Numbered from the stretch's first letter, positions 17,598 through 26,250 are shown. The stretch is DNA of 64,000 bases from Sphingobium nicotianae (GCF_018603885.1 NZ_JAHGAW010000009.1:171600-235599), one strand, 5' to 3'. A program made the numbers and translations. Notes: generated from the letters alone by a model not told the origin.

Positions 17598-18887
17598 ATG
17601 TCCCACAAGACGATCCCGGCCGATGGCGCGGCCAATCCATTGAAGGGCGTGACGCGCCGTACGGCTCTGCTCGGTGCGTCGGCAGCCGGCATGATGCTCG
17701 CGGCCGGCGCGGGCAGGGCGCAGTCGACGCAGATGCTCGTCAAGACCGGGCTGCCTGCGCAGAAGGCGAAGAACGCCCAGCACAGCGTGGTCTATCGCGA
17801 GGAGGACGAGTTCTGCGCCTGGGCCTTCTATTGCGGACTGTGGAAGACGGCGGATGGCAGCATCGTCGCCGGCTTCAAGCGCGTGCCGACGGCCTATGGC
17901 TCGGCGCAGGAGATCGATCACACCAACATGACCCGCAACAAGGGCGAGATCGTCGTCATCCGCTCGACCGACAACGGCAAGAGCTGGGACAGGAACTCGA
18001 TCGTCCCGATCTTCGACATGGCGATCAAGTCCGAGAAGGACTTCCCCGGCGGCGCGGCGGCCGACTGGTCGGGCCTGCCGCCGCTCGACTTCAGGAGCCG
18101 CGATACACTGATCATGGGCGGCGGCGTGCCCGCGCTGTTCGCGCCCAACGCCCGATGCTGGATGCGCGCCTCGACCGATGGTGGACGGACCTGGCGGGCG
18201 CACACCCTGCTGCCGAACGACGATTTCCCGAGCCTCTCCATGCCCGGCTCGTCCATGTATTCGGTGCGGCAGGACGGCATGATGCTGCTTGGCCTGCACA
18301 CCAATGCGCCCGGCGCGCTCGGGCCGCGGCCGATCGTCTATGGCTGCATCGACGGGGTGAACTGGCAGTATCTCGGCTCGATCGTCGACGAGGAGAAGGC
18401 CTCGCCTTACTATCCCGGTGGCAGCCCGTTCGCCGCGGCGCCGCATTTTTACCCGCGCGTCGTCGTGCTCAGGAACGGCAAGGTGCTGGCCTCGGTGCGC
18501 TACCAGCGCGATGCGCGCAACGTCATCTGGACCGAGATCCACGAGAGCCTGGACGGCGGGCGCACCTGGCACTGGCTGAGCCGCGTCAACGACTGGGGCG
18601 CGCCGGGCGACCTCGTGCCGATGAGCGACGGGCGGGTGGTCTGCGTCTATGGCTACCGCATGGCGCCCTATGGCATCCGCTACCGGGTCAGCGAGGACGA
18701 GGGCCGGACCTGGGGGCAGGAGTATATCCTGCGCGACGATGGCGGAAGCTGGGACGTGGGCTATCCGCGCGTGGTCGAGATCGCACCGGGTACCTTGCTC
18801 TCCACTTACTACATCAACCTCAAGAATGACCGCATCAACGTGAATGGCGGGGTGCGGCACATCGCCTGCACCGTCTTCAAGCCCTGA
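17598..18887 (+). CDS. Secreted Asp-box (sialidase-fold) beta-propeller protein 2
   Basis: A 429-residue paralog of the preceding gene with its own twin-arginine signal (VTRRTALLGASAAGMMLAAG, Arg 20-21). Asp boxes STDNGKSWDR, STDGGRTWRA, SLDGGRTWHW and SEDEGRTWGQ are clear. It keeps HSVVYREEDEFCAWAF and NGGVRHIACTVF. The ends of genes 1 and 2 share near-identical DNA around the NGGVR codons, indicating tandem duplication followed by divergence. Probably periplasmic; ligand unknown. Confidence 0.8.
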   Translation: MSHKTIPADGAANPLKGVTRRTALLGASAAGMMLAAGAGRAQSTQMLVKTGLPAQKAKNAQHSVVYREEDEFCAWAFYCGLWKTADGSIVAGFKRVPTAYGSAQEIDHTNMTRNKGEIVVIRSTDNGKSWDRNSIVPIFDMAIKSEKDFPGGAAADWSGLPPLDFRSRDTLIMGGGVPALFAPNARCWMRASTDGGRTWRAHTLLPNDDFPSLSMPGSSMYSVRQDGMMLLGLHTNAPGALGPRPIVYGCIDGVNWQYLGSIVDEEKASPYYPGGSPFAAAPHFYPRVVVLRNGKVLASVRYQRDARNVIWTEIHESLDGGRTWHWLSRVNDWGAPGDLVPMSDGRVVCVYGYRMAPYGIRYRVSEDEGRTWGQEYILRDDGGSWDVGYPRVVEIAPGTLLSTYYINLKNDRINVNGGVRHIACTVFKP

Positions 18888-18910
18888 CCGCGAGCCCTGG
18901 AGAACGACCC

Positions 18911-19741
18911 ATGAGGACGAATGAGATGCGCCGGACCTTCCTCGCCGCGAGCGCGGCGGCGCTGGCCTTTGCCACGACGGGGGTGGCGATCGCCAAAGCG
19001 CCGAGTGTCACCGAGAAGGACGTGACGATCAAGACACCGGACGGGGAGGCCGATGCCGTGCTGTTCACGCCTGCGGGCAAGGGCGCCTGGCCGGCGGTGA
19101 TCCTTTGGCACGACCTGGCCGGCCTGCGTCCCGCCTATCGCGAGATGGGCCGGAAGCTCGCCGCGCAGGGCTATGTCGTGCTGGAGCCCAACGCCTTCTA
19201 TCGCAGTGCGCGGGCGACCGGCGCCGAGATCAACATGGCCGACCCCGAGGTGCGCAAGGTCCAGATGGCCTATCGCGCGGCGACGACCGATGATGGCATC
19301 GCCCGCGACGCGATCGCCTATGTGGCCTATCTGGACACGCTGAAGCAGACGGCGACGAAGAAGAAGGCCGGCACGATCGGCTATGATGTTGGCGCTTCCT
19401 ATGCGATCCGCACCGCCGCAGCCCTGCCGGACCGGATCGCCGCCGTCGGCAGCGCCTATGGCCTGGGCATTGCGACCGCGCGGCCCAACAGCCCGCATCT
19501 GATCATCGGCAAGACCAAGGCGACCTATTACATCGCGAGCGCGAAGGACGACGACGCTCGCGAGCCGGACGACAAGACCGATCTCGCCAGGGCGATTACG
19601 GACGCGAAGCTGCCCGGGACGGTCGAGGTCTATCCGGCCAATCATGGCTGGGCGATCCCCGGCGGCCCCAATTATGATGCGGCGGCGACCGGGCGGGTGT
19701 GGGGAGAGTTTTTGAAGCTGCTCAAGGCGCGATTGAAGTAG
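18911..19741 (+). CDS. Dienelactone hydrolase-like alpha/beta hydrolase with Asp in nucleophile position
   Basis: A 276-residue exported alpha/beta-hydrolase (signal MRRTFLAASAAALAFATTGV). WPAVILWHDLAGLRPAYREMGRKLAAQGYVVLEPN is typical of dienelactone hydrolases and NHGWAIPG supplies the catalytic His (about 245). The nucleophile elbow, normally G-Y-C-x-G, reads GYDVGAS, with Asp (about 159) in place of Cys. Either the enzyme uses an Asp nucleophile, as haloalkane dehalogenases and epoxide hydrolases do, or it has lost hydrolase activity. It follows the two Asp-box genes by 23 bases and starts after GGAGAA. Confidence 0.82.
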   Translation: MRTNEMRRTFLAASAAALAFATTGVAIAKAPSVTEKDVTIKTPDGEADAVLFTPAGKGAWPAVILWHDLAGLRPAYREMGRKLAAQGYVVLEPNAFYRSARATGAEINMADPEVRKVQMAYRAATTDDGIARDAIAYVAYLDTLKQTATKKKAGTIGYDVGASYAIRTAAALPDRIAAVGSAYGLGIATARPNSPHLIIGKTKATYYIASAKDDDAREPDDKTDLARAITDAKLPGTVEVYPANHGWAIPGGPNYDAAATGRVWGEFLKLLKARLK

Positions 19742-20124
19742 CGTATCGAGGGATGCGGCGTCCGTGCTGGTGATCGACTGGGTCGATCGGGGCCGCGTAA
19801 CAATCGTGCGAAGTTCACGAAGGTCACGCTGCGGGCGATATTTTTTATCCCAAAACCCCCCGGATTGGCTGCGTCATGGCAGCCGGTGATCGAGAAAAGC
19901 GATTATTCAGGACTGAGAAAGAACGCGTCCGTCCTGACATGAAGGCGGCTGTGTAGGACAGCTTTTTCGGCGGCGGAAGCAAGACGGAGCTCGTCCTACG
20001 TCAGCCAGATCGGTGCTCCCGCGGAAGCAGGAGCCCGGGCGGTCCGGGCCGTCGCTTGTGCCCTGGGTTCCTGCTTTCGCAGACACTGTTGGTTTAGGCT
20101 GCAGGTTTCCGTGCGAAGGTGTCG
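19742..20124. other. Intergenic region with palindromes, no gene seen
   Basis: Between convergent genes. It holds a GTAGGAC...GTCCTAC dyad (about 19950-19998) and the composite repeat described separately. A T-rich patch ATTTTTTATCCC near 19840 could be part of a terminator for the hydrolase operon. An open frame across the repeats is not convincing as a gene. Confidence 0.5.
20013..20086. repeat. REP-like inverted repeat (TCCTGCTTTCGCAG family)
   Basis: Left arm GTGCTCCCGCGGAAGCAGGA with GCCCGGGC next to it, right arm GGTTCCTGCTTTCGCAGACA. The arms are imperfectly complementary and enclose a G+C-rich centre. A separate family from the other repeats in the window. Confidence 0.55.
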
Positions 20125-21408
20125 CTACTCGCCACACGCTTGCGCGCGGGCGGTGAGGAAGGCCGCCTCGCGGCTGTTGCGGGTGAGGCGGGCGGCGGCT
20201 TCGAATTCGATGCGGGCTTCGGCGAGGCGGCCAGCGCGGAACAGGAAGTCGCCCCGCGCAGCCGGCAACGGCGCATAGTCGCGCAGGGCCGCGAGGTCGT
20301 CTATCCCGTCGAGCAGGCGCAAGCCCGCGTCAGGCCCAAACGCCATGCTGTGCGCGACGGCACGATTGAGATCGACCACGGGCGACGGCATCATAATGCG
20401 CAGCCGGTCGTAGAGCGTGGCGATGCGGGGCCAGTCGGTCTCGGCCGCGCTCGGCGCGCGCGCGTGGCAGGCGGCAAGGGCGGCCTGCAGCACATAGGGA
20501 CCGTCCGCGCCCAGCGCCTCGGCGCGGGCCAGCGCATCAAAGCCTCGGCGGATCAGCAGATGGTCCCAGCGCGCGCGGTCCTGCTCGGTGATCGGGATGA
20601 GGGCGCCGTCCGGGCCGGTGCGCGCTTCGAGGCGCGACGCCTGGATCTCCATCAGGGCGAGAAGGCCGAGCACCTCGGCAGAATCCGGGCTGTCGGCAGG
20701 CATCAGCGCCGCCAGGATGCGGCCCAGTCTCTGCGCTTCCTGGGCAAGGCGCGGCCGGACCAGATCGTCGCCCGCCGTCGCCGCATAGCCCTCGTTGAAA
20801 ATGAGATAGATGACCTCGAGCACCGCCGGCAGCCGCGCCGCCCGTTCGGCGCCGCGCGGCACCTCAAAGCGCAACCCGGCCTTCACGATCGCCTTCTTGG
20901 CGCGAACGATGCGCTGCGCGATCGTGGGCTCGCTCGACAGGAAGGCACGGGCGATCTCGTCGGTCGTCAACCCGCCGACGACCCGGAGGGTGAGCGCCAC
21001 CCGGGCGCTGGATGACAGCATGGGATGGCAAGCGGTGAAGATGAGGCCGAGCAACTCGTCGCCAAGATCATCGTCCATGGCCGCTTCGATCGCCTCGGCC
21101 ACATCGTCGGCGCTCTCGTCGGGCGTGCGGGCGATCTCCTCATGCTTGCGCTCGCGCATCCTGTCGCGCCGGATGGCGTCGATGGCGCGGCGCTTGGCGA
21201 CGGTCATCAGCCAGGCGCCCGGATTGGCCGGGACGCCGGATCGGGGCCATTCGGCGAGGGCGGCGACCAGCGCATCCTGCGCCAGCTCCTCGGCGAGATC
21301 GATGTTGCGGACCGAGCGGGCCAGACCGCCGATGAGCCTGGCCCGCTCGATGCGGAAGACCGCCTCGATCGCCCTGTCCGTCTCCGTGCCTGTCCCGTCC
21401 GCCGCCAT
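20125..21408 (-). CDS. ECF sigma factor, ECF42 group (DUF6596 C-terminal domain)
   Basis: A 427-residue RNA polymerase sigma factor. Region 2 (LAEELAQDALVAALAEWPRSG, then NPGAWLMTVAKRRAIDAIRR) and region 4 (ALTLRVVGGLTTDEIARAFL, then SEPTIAQRIVRAKKAI) occupy about residues 20-190. The remaining 230 residues form the TPR-like tail characteristic of ECF42, with DGALIPITEQDRARWDHLLI. No anti-sigma factor is nearby; in this group the tail itself controls activity. Two DGPF/YCII genes lie upstream on the same strand, the standard ECF42 partners, and carry a shared promoter element. The gene follows the first of them by 54 bases and is probably co-transcribed. Confidence 0.93.
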   Translation of the reverse strand: MAADGTGTETDRAIEAVFRIERARLIGGLARSVRNIDLAEELAQDALVAALAEWPRSGVPANPGAWLMTVAKRRAIDAIRRDRMRERKHEEIARTPDESADDVAEAIEAAMDDDLGDELLGLIFTACHPMLSSSARVALTLRVVGGLTTDEIARAFLSSEPTIAQRIVRAKKAIVKAGLRFEVPRGAERAARLPAVLEVIYLIFNEGYAATAGDDLVRPRLAQEAQRLGRILAALMPADSPDSAEVLGLLALMEIQASRLEARTGPDGALIPITEQDRARWDHLLIRRGFDALARAEALGADGPYVLQAALAACHARAPSAAETDWPRIATLYDRLRIMMPSPVVDLNRAVAHSMAFGPDAGLRLLDGIDDLAALRDYAPLPAARGDFLFRAGRLAEARIEFEAAARLTRNSREAAFLTARAQACGE

Positions 21409-21462
21409 GCCGCCTTGTCGGCGACGCGCGCCGGCAAGGCAAGCGGGGCGCGCACGGCGGGA

Positions 21463-21891
21463 TCAGTGACCGGCGAGCTTCTCGCGAATCTCGTCGTGGA
21501 TCTGTTTGGCCTCGGGCGTCATCTCGCCGAAATCGACCATTTCGTAGAAAGGCCGAATCTCGATCTCGCTCGGTCCGGGCATGGGATTGGGGCAGCGCTT
21601 CACCCAGGCGACCGCCTCGTCCATGTCCTTCACTTCCCAGATCCAGTAGCCGGCGACCAGCTCGCGAGTCTCGGCGAACGGCCCGTCGATCACCGCGCGG
21701 CTGGGACCGTCGAAGGCGACGCGCTTGCCCGCCGAGGAGGGCTGGAGCCCGTCGCCGCTCAGCATCACGCCGGCCTCGATCAGCTCCTGATTATATTTGC
21801 CCATCGCCTCGAGCATCACGCTCATGTCCTCGGGCGACGGAAGGCCCCGTTCGCTGTCTTCGGTCGCCTTGACCAGCACCATCACACGCAT
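21463..21891 (-). CDS. YCII-related DGPF domain protein (1)
   Basis: A 142-residue cytosolic protein of the YciI-like/DGPF family, built as a ferredoxin-like dimer. RVMVLVKATEDSE is the first strand, and VIDGPFAETRELVAGYWIWEVKDMDEAVAWVKRCP contains the name-giving DGPF and the conserved C-terminal helix. Function is unknown; family members are small putative enzymes and ECF42 targets. The start ATG at 21891 has AAGGAGAC 6 bases upstream. Promoter at 21938-21966. About 60 percent similar to the next gene. Confidence 0.9.
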   Translation of the reverse strand: MRVMVLVKATEDSERGLPSPEDMSVMLEAMGKYNQELIEAGVMLSGDGLQPSSAGKRVAFDGPSRAVIDGPFAETRELVAGYWIWEVKDMDEAVAWVKRCPNPMPGPSEIEIRPFYEMVDFGEMTPEAKQIHDEIREKLAGH

Positions 21892-21937
21892 TGTCTTGTC
21901 TCCTTGGTTGGCCGGCACATCCTGCGCCGGTATCGTG

Positions 21938-21966
21938 ACGACGAACGGGCTCTCTGCGAATCGACA
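21938..21966 (-). promoter_or_regulatory. ECF42-type promoter of DGPF gene 1
   Basis: On the minus strand TGTCGATTC (-35) is followed after 10 bases by CGTTCGTCGT (-10 region with CGTC), 47 bases before the start codon. The same blocks with the same spacing precede the second DGPF gene. Confidence 0.85.
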
Positions 21967-22030
21967 CGGGCGACGAAAAAATTTCGGCGCGGTGATGCGG
22001 GAGCGTTCGTCTCGCGGTTGGTCGTTATCG

Positions 22031-22465
22031 TCAGGCGACGCCGAGCTTGCCGCGATCGCCGCTGCGAGGTGCCGCCAGCTCCTCGGGCGTGACGAAGTCG
22101 GCGAGATCCTCGGCCTCGAAGAAGGGCCGGATCTCGATCTCGCTCCGCCCCGGCATCGTGTTGGGACAGCGCTTGGCCCAGGCGATCGCCTCGTCCATGT
22201 CCTTGACTTCCCAGATGGAGAAGCCGGCGACCAGCTCGCGCGCCTCGGCGAACGGCCCGTCGATCACCGTGCGGCTGATGCCCTCGATGGCGATGCGCTT
22301 GGACTGCGCACTGGGCTTGAGGCCGGCGGCGGCCACGAAGACGCCCGCCTCGACCAGCTCCTCGGTGAACCGGTCCATCGCGGCGAACGCTTCGAGCATC
22401 TCGGGGGTGGGGGCCATGCCGTTTTCGCTGGCCTCGGTGGCTTTCACGAACACCATCACACGCAT
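22031..22465 (-). CDS. YCII-related DGPF domain protein (2)
   Basis: A 144-residue paralog of the neighbouring gene: RVMVFVKATEASENG at the start, VIDGPFAEARELVAGFSIWEVKDMDEAIAWAKRCP in the middle, and a longer tail ending GKLGVA. GGAGAC lies 5 bases ahead of the ATG at 22465. It is the first gene of the ECF42 locus, with its own copy of the ECF42 promoter at 22511-22539, so the sigma factor probably drives both DGPF genes and, by read-through, itself. Confidence 0.9.
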   Translation of the reverse strand: MRVMVFVKATEASENGMAPTPEMLEAFAAMDRFTEELVEAGVFVAAAGLKPSAQSKRIAIEGISRTVIDGPFAEARELVAGFSIWEVKDMDEAIAWAKRCPNTMPGRSEIEIRPFFEAEDLADFVTPEELAAPRSGDRGKLGVA

Positions 22466-22510
22466 CGTCTGTCTCCTTTGCTGATCCGGCCACATCGACC
22501 TGACATCGGA

Positions 22511-22539
22511 ACGACGAACGACGCTTTCCGGAATCGACA
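22511..22539 (-). promoter_or_regulatory. ECF42-type promoter of DGPF gene 2
   Basis: TGTCGATTC, 10 bases, CGTTCGTCGT on the minus strand, 46 bases before the start codon. Blocks and spacing are identical to those at 21938-21966, while the spacer and flanks differ. Confidence 0.85.
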
Positions 22540-22623
22540 GCGTCCTGCAAATTATTTTGGACGGCCCGTGACGGGAGGCCGATGCGCGTCCGTCCGATGG
22601 CGGGCGCCGGCGGGGCGTGGAGC

Positions 22624-24696
22624 CTATTTCAGCTCGACCCCGTCGACCGCAGGGCCATTGGGCGGCATCTGGTAGCCGTTATTGGTCATGCGGTTCTGCG
22701 GTTGCGCCTCGCAGGGAACGCAGTCCGGCCAATAGAGCGGAGGCTGGCGACCGCTCACCGGGTTGCGGTAGTGGAACCACATCGGCAGGATGTCCGGCCA
22801 GTTGATCGTGGTCCCGGGACCGCCGGCAAAGCCTTCTTCGCGCTTGCCGAGCGCGGAGATCAGGAGATCGGGCGGGTAGCGCTGGAGCAGCGGGCTCGGG
22901 CGCATGCCGCCGCCGGGCGCGGGCGGCTTGGCGGCCGACCAGCCGCCCTGCCAGTCGGGCATCATCATGTAAGGTTCGTCGATGGTCAGCGTCCACATCC
23001 GCCAGATACCGTCCTCCAGTACGAACTGGTCGTTGGGATACATGCCGGTCTGGATGGTGTTACGCTTGTTGGGGCCGCCCGCCGCCGCGTCATATTTGCC
23101 CGTGTTGGGATGGAAGAGGCGGGTGCGCTGGAGGGTCGAGCGGCCGTCGTGCGAGACATGGATGACGGGCTGGATGCGCCAGTGGAACGCGATGCCCTGG
23201 CGCTTGACGGTCGAGGCGTCGGGCGTCGCGCCATACATGGCGGCGGCGGCCCCGGCGATCCGGTCACGGCCGAAATAATAGCCGGCGAAGGGCGACTGCT
23301 TGTTGCCCTTGACCGCGAAGATGCCGGACATGCCCGGCCACTGGAAATCGTCGAGATAATAGCCGTAGGCAGCCGAGACATTCTCCGTCCCGTCGAAGGC
23401 GACCGAGCGCATGTAGCGGCGGCGCAGATCGGCGAGGGTCGGCGCGGCGGCGGGGGAGGCGGCGGCGATGGCGGCCGTCAGCGGCTTCGCCGCGGCAATC
23501 GTCAGGCCCTTCGTGGCGACGGGCTTGCCGGTGGCGGGATTGGCGCCGAGCAGCGCGGGCATGGCGGGGCGGGTACCGCCATTGGCCCAGCCGGTCTTGT
23601 AGTCCGCCGTCATGAGCGGCGTCAGGCGCATCTCGCGGATCTTCCACAGGCCGCCCTGCTTGACGAAGCGGTTGCGGAACACGCTGATGTCCCAGCGCGC
23701 CGTGCCCTTCTCGGCATCGCCGATCATGCCGAGATCGGTGCCGCGCGCATAGGCCTCGGTGCCGCCCGGCGAGACGCGCACGATCGTGTCGAACAGGGGA
23801 TGATCGTTGAGGATGCCACGGGTGAGGCCGGCCGGGCCCATCAGCGCCATCGCCTGGCGGACGCCGGCCTTGCCCTTGTAGAGCTTGCCGCCCATCTCGA
23901 TCACGCCATCGTCGGCGAACAGATCGACGACATCGTCCCACATGCGCATGTCGACATAATAGCCATAGCTGTTCTGCAGGTTGCGGACGTCGTCCTCGTC
24001 GTTGACCGCCGCGATCCGGCCCTGCAGCGCGGCGAGCGTCGTGCCGCTGGGGGGCGCGGCGCCTGCCGCCGGGGGGATCGGCACGCCGACCTCGTCATGG
24101 GTGAAATGGAACGGCACGATCGGCAGCTCCTGCTGGCCCACATTGCTCCAGCCGGTGGCGTAGCTGCCCTCATATTGGGGATAATAATGCAGCGTCGCGA
24201 TCTTCCAGCGGCCACCCTCGCGCACATAGTCATTCTCGTAGAGCCCGCCTTCCATCCAGGCCTTGCCCTTGCCGTCGCCCCGGAAGGCGAGGCCGCGCCA
24301 GCGCCCCCTGGCGCTCTCGCCGTCGAGCGAGAGGTTGATCAGCGGATCGTCGATCATGTCGTTGTTGAGTGCGCCCGGCGTGGTACCGGCGGGGCCGCCA
24401 TGCGCGGCGAGCCACTTGGCGATCGCCGCCGGGCCTTCGATCACCTGATCGCCCCAGACGATCCGGCCGGATTTCGCGAACAAGGCGGCCATGTCGGGCC
24501 AGAGGCCGAACTGGGCATATTGGGCATAGCTGCGCTGCAGGTCCTTGACCTGGCGCAGGGATTCGAGCCGGGTCACGTCGCGGGCGAGCGCGTCGGTGGA
24601 GTCGGCCGGGGGCTGCGCGGCCGCGCTGGCGCCCAGGCCGAGCGACGATGCCGTCAACGCCCATGCCGCGAACATGGCTTTTGCCTCACCGGTCAT
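22624..24696 (-). CDS. Exported protein with three tandem SnoaL/NTF2-like domains
   Basis: A 690-residue exported protein with a signal peptide (MFAAWALTASSLGLGASAAAQ). It contains three cone-fold domains: about 35-180 (VTRLESLRQVKDLQRSYAQYAQFGLWPDMAALFAKSG), about 225-375 (DEDDVRNLQNSYGYYVDMRMWDDVVDLFADDGV) and about 425-575 (ENVSAAYGYYLDDFQWPGMSGIFA). Each shows the helix, Y-x-x-x-x-x-x-W and strand order of SnoaL-like proteins. The C-terminal tail is Pro-rich with a C-V-P-C motif. Single NTF2-like domains are usual; three in one chain is uncommon. GGAGAGGAGAC precedes the ATG. It is divergent from the amidohydrolase at 24956, with which it may be co-regulated. Confidence 0.8.
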   Translation of the reverse strand: MTGEAKAMFAAWALTASSLGLGASAAAQPPADSTDALARDVTRLESLRQVKDLQRSYAQYAQFGLWPDMAALFAKSGRIVWGDQVIEGPAAIAKWLAAHGGPAGTTPGALNNDMIDDPLINLSLDGESARGRWRGLAFRGDGKGKAWMEGGLYENDYVREGGRWKIATLHYYPQYEGSYATGWSNVGQQELPIVPFHFTHDEVGVPIPPAAGAAPPSGTTLAALQGRIAAVNDEDDVRNLQNSYGYYVDMRMWDDVVDLFADDGVIEMGGKLYKGKAGVRQAMALMGPAGLTRGILNDHPLFDTIVRVSPGGTEAYARGTDLGMIGDAEKGTARWDISVFRNRFVKQGGLWKIREMRLTPLMTADYKTGWANGGTRPAMPALLGANPATGKPVATKGLTIAAAKPLTAAIAAASPAAAPTLADLRRRYMRSVAFDGTENVSAAYGYYLDDFQWPGMSGIFAVKGNKQSPFAGYYFGRDRIAGAAAAMYGATPDASTVKRQGIAFHWRIQPVIHVSHDGRSTLQRTRLFHPNTGKYDAAAGGPNKRNTIQTGMYPNDQFVLEDGIWRMWTLTIDEPYMMMPDWQGGWSAAKPPAPGGGMRPSPLLQRYPPDLLISALGKREEGFAGGPGTTINWPDILPMWFHYRNPVSGRQPPLYWPDCVPCEAQPQNRMTNNGYQMPPNGPAVDGVELK

Positions 24697-24955
24697 AACT
24701 GTCTCCTCTCCAGCGTCCGGCCCTGCCCTTGCCTTTGTTCGGGCCGGCCTGACTATCCTCAGTCGGCACTGACGTTTGCATCATTCTTGCGGCCCGCCAA
24801 GGGCTTGGTGCCAAAGCTGGCAGACAACAGGGCCGCCCTGATCAAGTCGGGCGCGCGCCGGCTGGTAGATGTTGGCGATCCCGGCTTCGGGCACGTCGCG
24901 GCTGGCGGCGAGTCATGCGGGGGCATGTCAACGAGATAGAGAAGGCGAGGATGAT

Positions 24956-25936
24956 ATGTTGAGACGTCGTACCTTTCTGGGCACCGCCCTCGGCGCGGTG
25001 GCCGCATCGGCGCTTCCCAAGGCTGCCTTCAGCCATGTGATCACGCCCTCGTTCAAGCTGTTCGACACGCACGCGCATTTCTACACCAACGACGTCGACA
25101 CATATCCGATGAAGGCGAGCAACTCGCGCTACGGCCCCGAGATCATGGTCGCCAAGGCGATGCGCTTCCCGCAGACGCCCAAGGAGGTCTTCGCCTTCTG
25201 GGACGAGTGCGGCATCGCGAAGGGCTGCGGCGTGCAGTATAACAGCACTTACCAGACCGATAATCGCTATCTGTTCGACATCGCGAAGCAATATCCCGAT
25301 CGCATCATTCCGGTCGTGATCACCTCGCCGACTGCCGCCGACGGTCCCGCGCTGCTCGAGAAATATGTGCGGGAGAACCGGATCAGCGGCGTGCGCTGGA
25401 CGGGCGGGCCGGACAAGGACGGCAATTACATCTTCCTCACCGATGCGGCCGCGCCCGCCTGGGAGATGGCGAACAAGCTGGGGCTCGTCGTGGTGCTGAT
25501 GCCGATCGGCGGCAACATGGCGCCGACGATGAAGAAAGTGGGCGAGTTCGCGGCCAAATATCCCAACGTCAACATCGTGCTCGACCATATCGGCTTTCCC
25601 AAGCCGGAGGGTGGCCCGAATTTCGGCCTGACGCCGGAGCATCGCGCGCTCGTCGCCCACAAGAATGTCTATTACAAATATACAACTTTGCTGATCGAGC
25701 AGCTCCACGCCGCCAAGGTCGAGCTGGCGCCCTTCTTCGAGCATATGGTCAAGACGTTCGGCGCCAACCAGATGGTCTGGGGCAGCGACGTCGGCAACAC
25801 GCCGGGCAGCATGTTCATGTGGGTGCAGTATGCGCTCGAATCCGCCGCCGGCTTGCCGGAAGCACAGCAGAAGGCGGTGTTCTTCGAGACCGCCAACCGG
25901 ATCTTCGTGCCCGGTGGCCGAGGGTCCAAGGTCTGA
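24956..25936 (+). CDS. Amidohydrolase family protein (PF04909), TAT-exported (1)
   Basis: A 326-residue metal-dependent TIM-barrel hydrolase or decarboxylase of the Amidohydro_2 family (relatives include LigI, LigW and ACMSD). A twin-arginine leader (MLRRRTFLGTALGAVAASAL) suggests periplasmic location, unusual for the family. Metal ligands: FDTHAH (His 39, 41), a His in VLDHIGFPK and the late Asp in VWGSDVGN. The ATG at 24956 follows GGCGAGGA by about 5 bases. Paralogs without leader lie at 29278 and 60005; the one at 29278 is the closer (shared FDTHAH, DNRY and YPDR/YPGR). Confidence 0.85.
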   Translation: MLRRRTFLGTALGAVAASALPKAAFSHVITPSFKLFDTHAHFYTNDVDTYPMKASNSRYGPEIMVAKAMRFPQTPKEVFAFWDECGIAKGCGVQYNSTYQTDNRYLFDIAKQYPDRIIPVVITSPTAADGPALLEKYVRENRISGVRWTGGPDKDGNYIFLTDAAAPAWEMANKLGLVVVLMPIGGNMAPTMKKVGEFAAKYPNVNIVLDHIGFPKPEGGPNFGLTPEHRALVAHKNVYYKYTTLLIEQLHAAKVELAPFFEHMVKTFGANQMVWGSDVGNTPGSMFMWVQYALESAAGLPEAQQKAVFFETANRIFVPGGRGSKV

Positions 25937-26139
25937 TCCTGTCCTTGCCGTCCGCGTCAAACGACGGCGCGGGCGGCGAGCGGCCTTCCGGGGCCCGTCC
26001 GCGTTTGTTGTTGTCTCACCGATATGCGAACCGCGCTCGTCAGAGCACCGCTCGGAAGCGGCTCTGAAACTTGCTTCATTATTCCGGTGTTTCTGAAAAT
26101 TTGCCTGAATCGTCTTCGGTCTTGGTTGAGATGGATGTC

Positions 26140-26181
26140 TTTTGACTGAGACGGCTCTGGTTTTGACTGAAACGGCTCTGA
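26140..26181 (+). repeat. 21-base tandem direct repeat
   Basis: Two adjacent copies, TTTTGACTGAGACGGCTCTG+G and TTTTGACTGAAACGGCTCTG+A. They differ only at the tenth-eleventh base and the last base. The 21-base period equals two helical turns, as expected of paired operator sites read from one face. Confidence 0.7.
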
Positions 26182-26250
26182 GGCGATCCATGCCGCCAAA
26201 TTCCACACGCGGCATAAAGTAAATATCTGAAATCAAATTGTAAATCGTGA

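Noticed and set aside
16297..18887. True sialidases
   Set aside because: Asp boxes alone do not show sialidase activity; the arginine triad was not identified, so only the fold is claimed.
19907..20137. A 76-codon minus-strand frame
   Set aside because: It is made of palindromic repeat sequence and overlaps the end of the sigma factor gene.
22582..24939. A 785-codon open frame on the plus strand
   Set aside because: Antisense to the three-domain SnoaL-like gene, which has a signal peptide, a strong ribosome site and clear domains.
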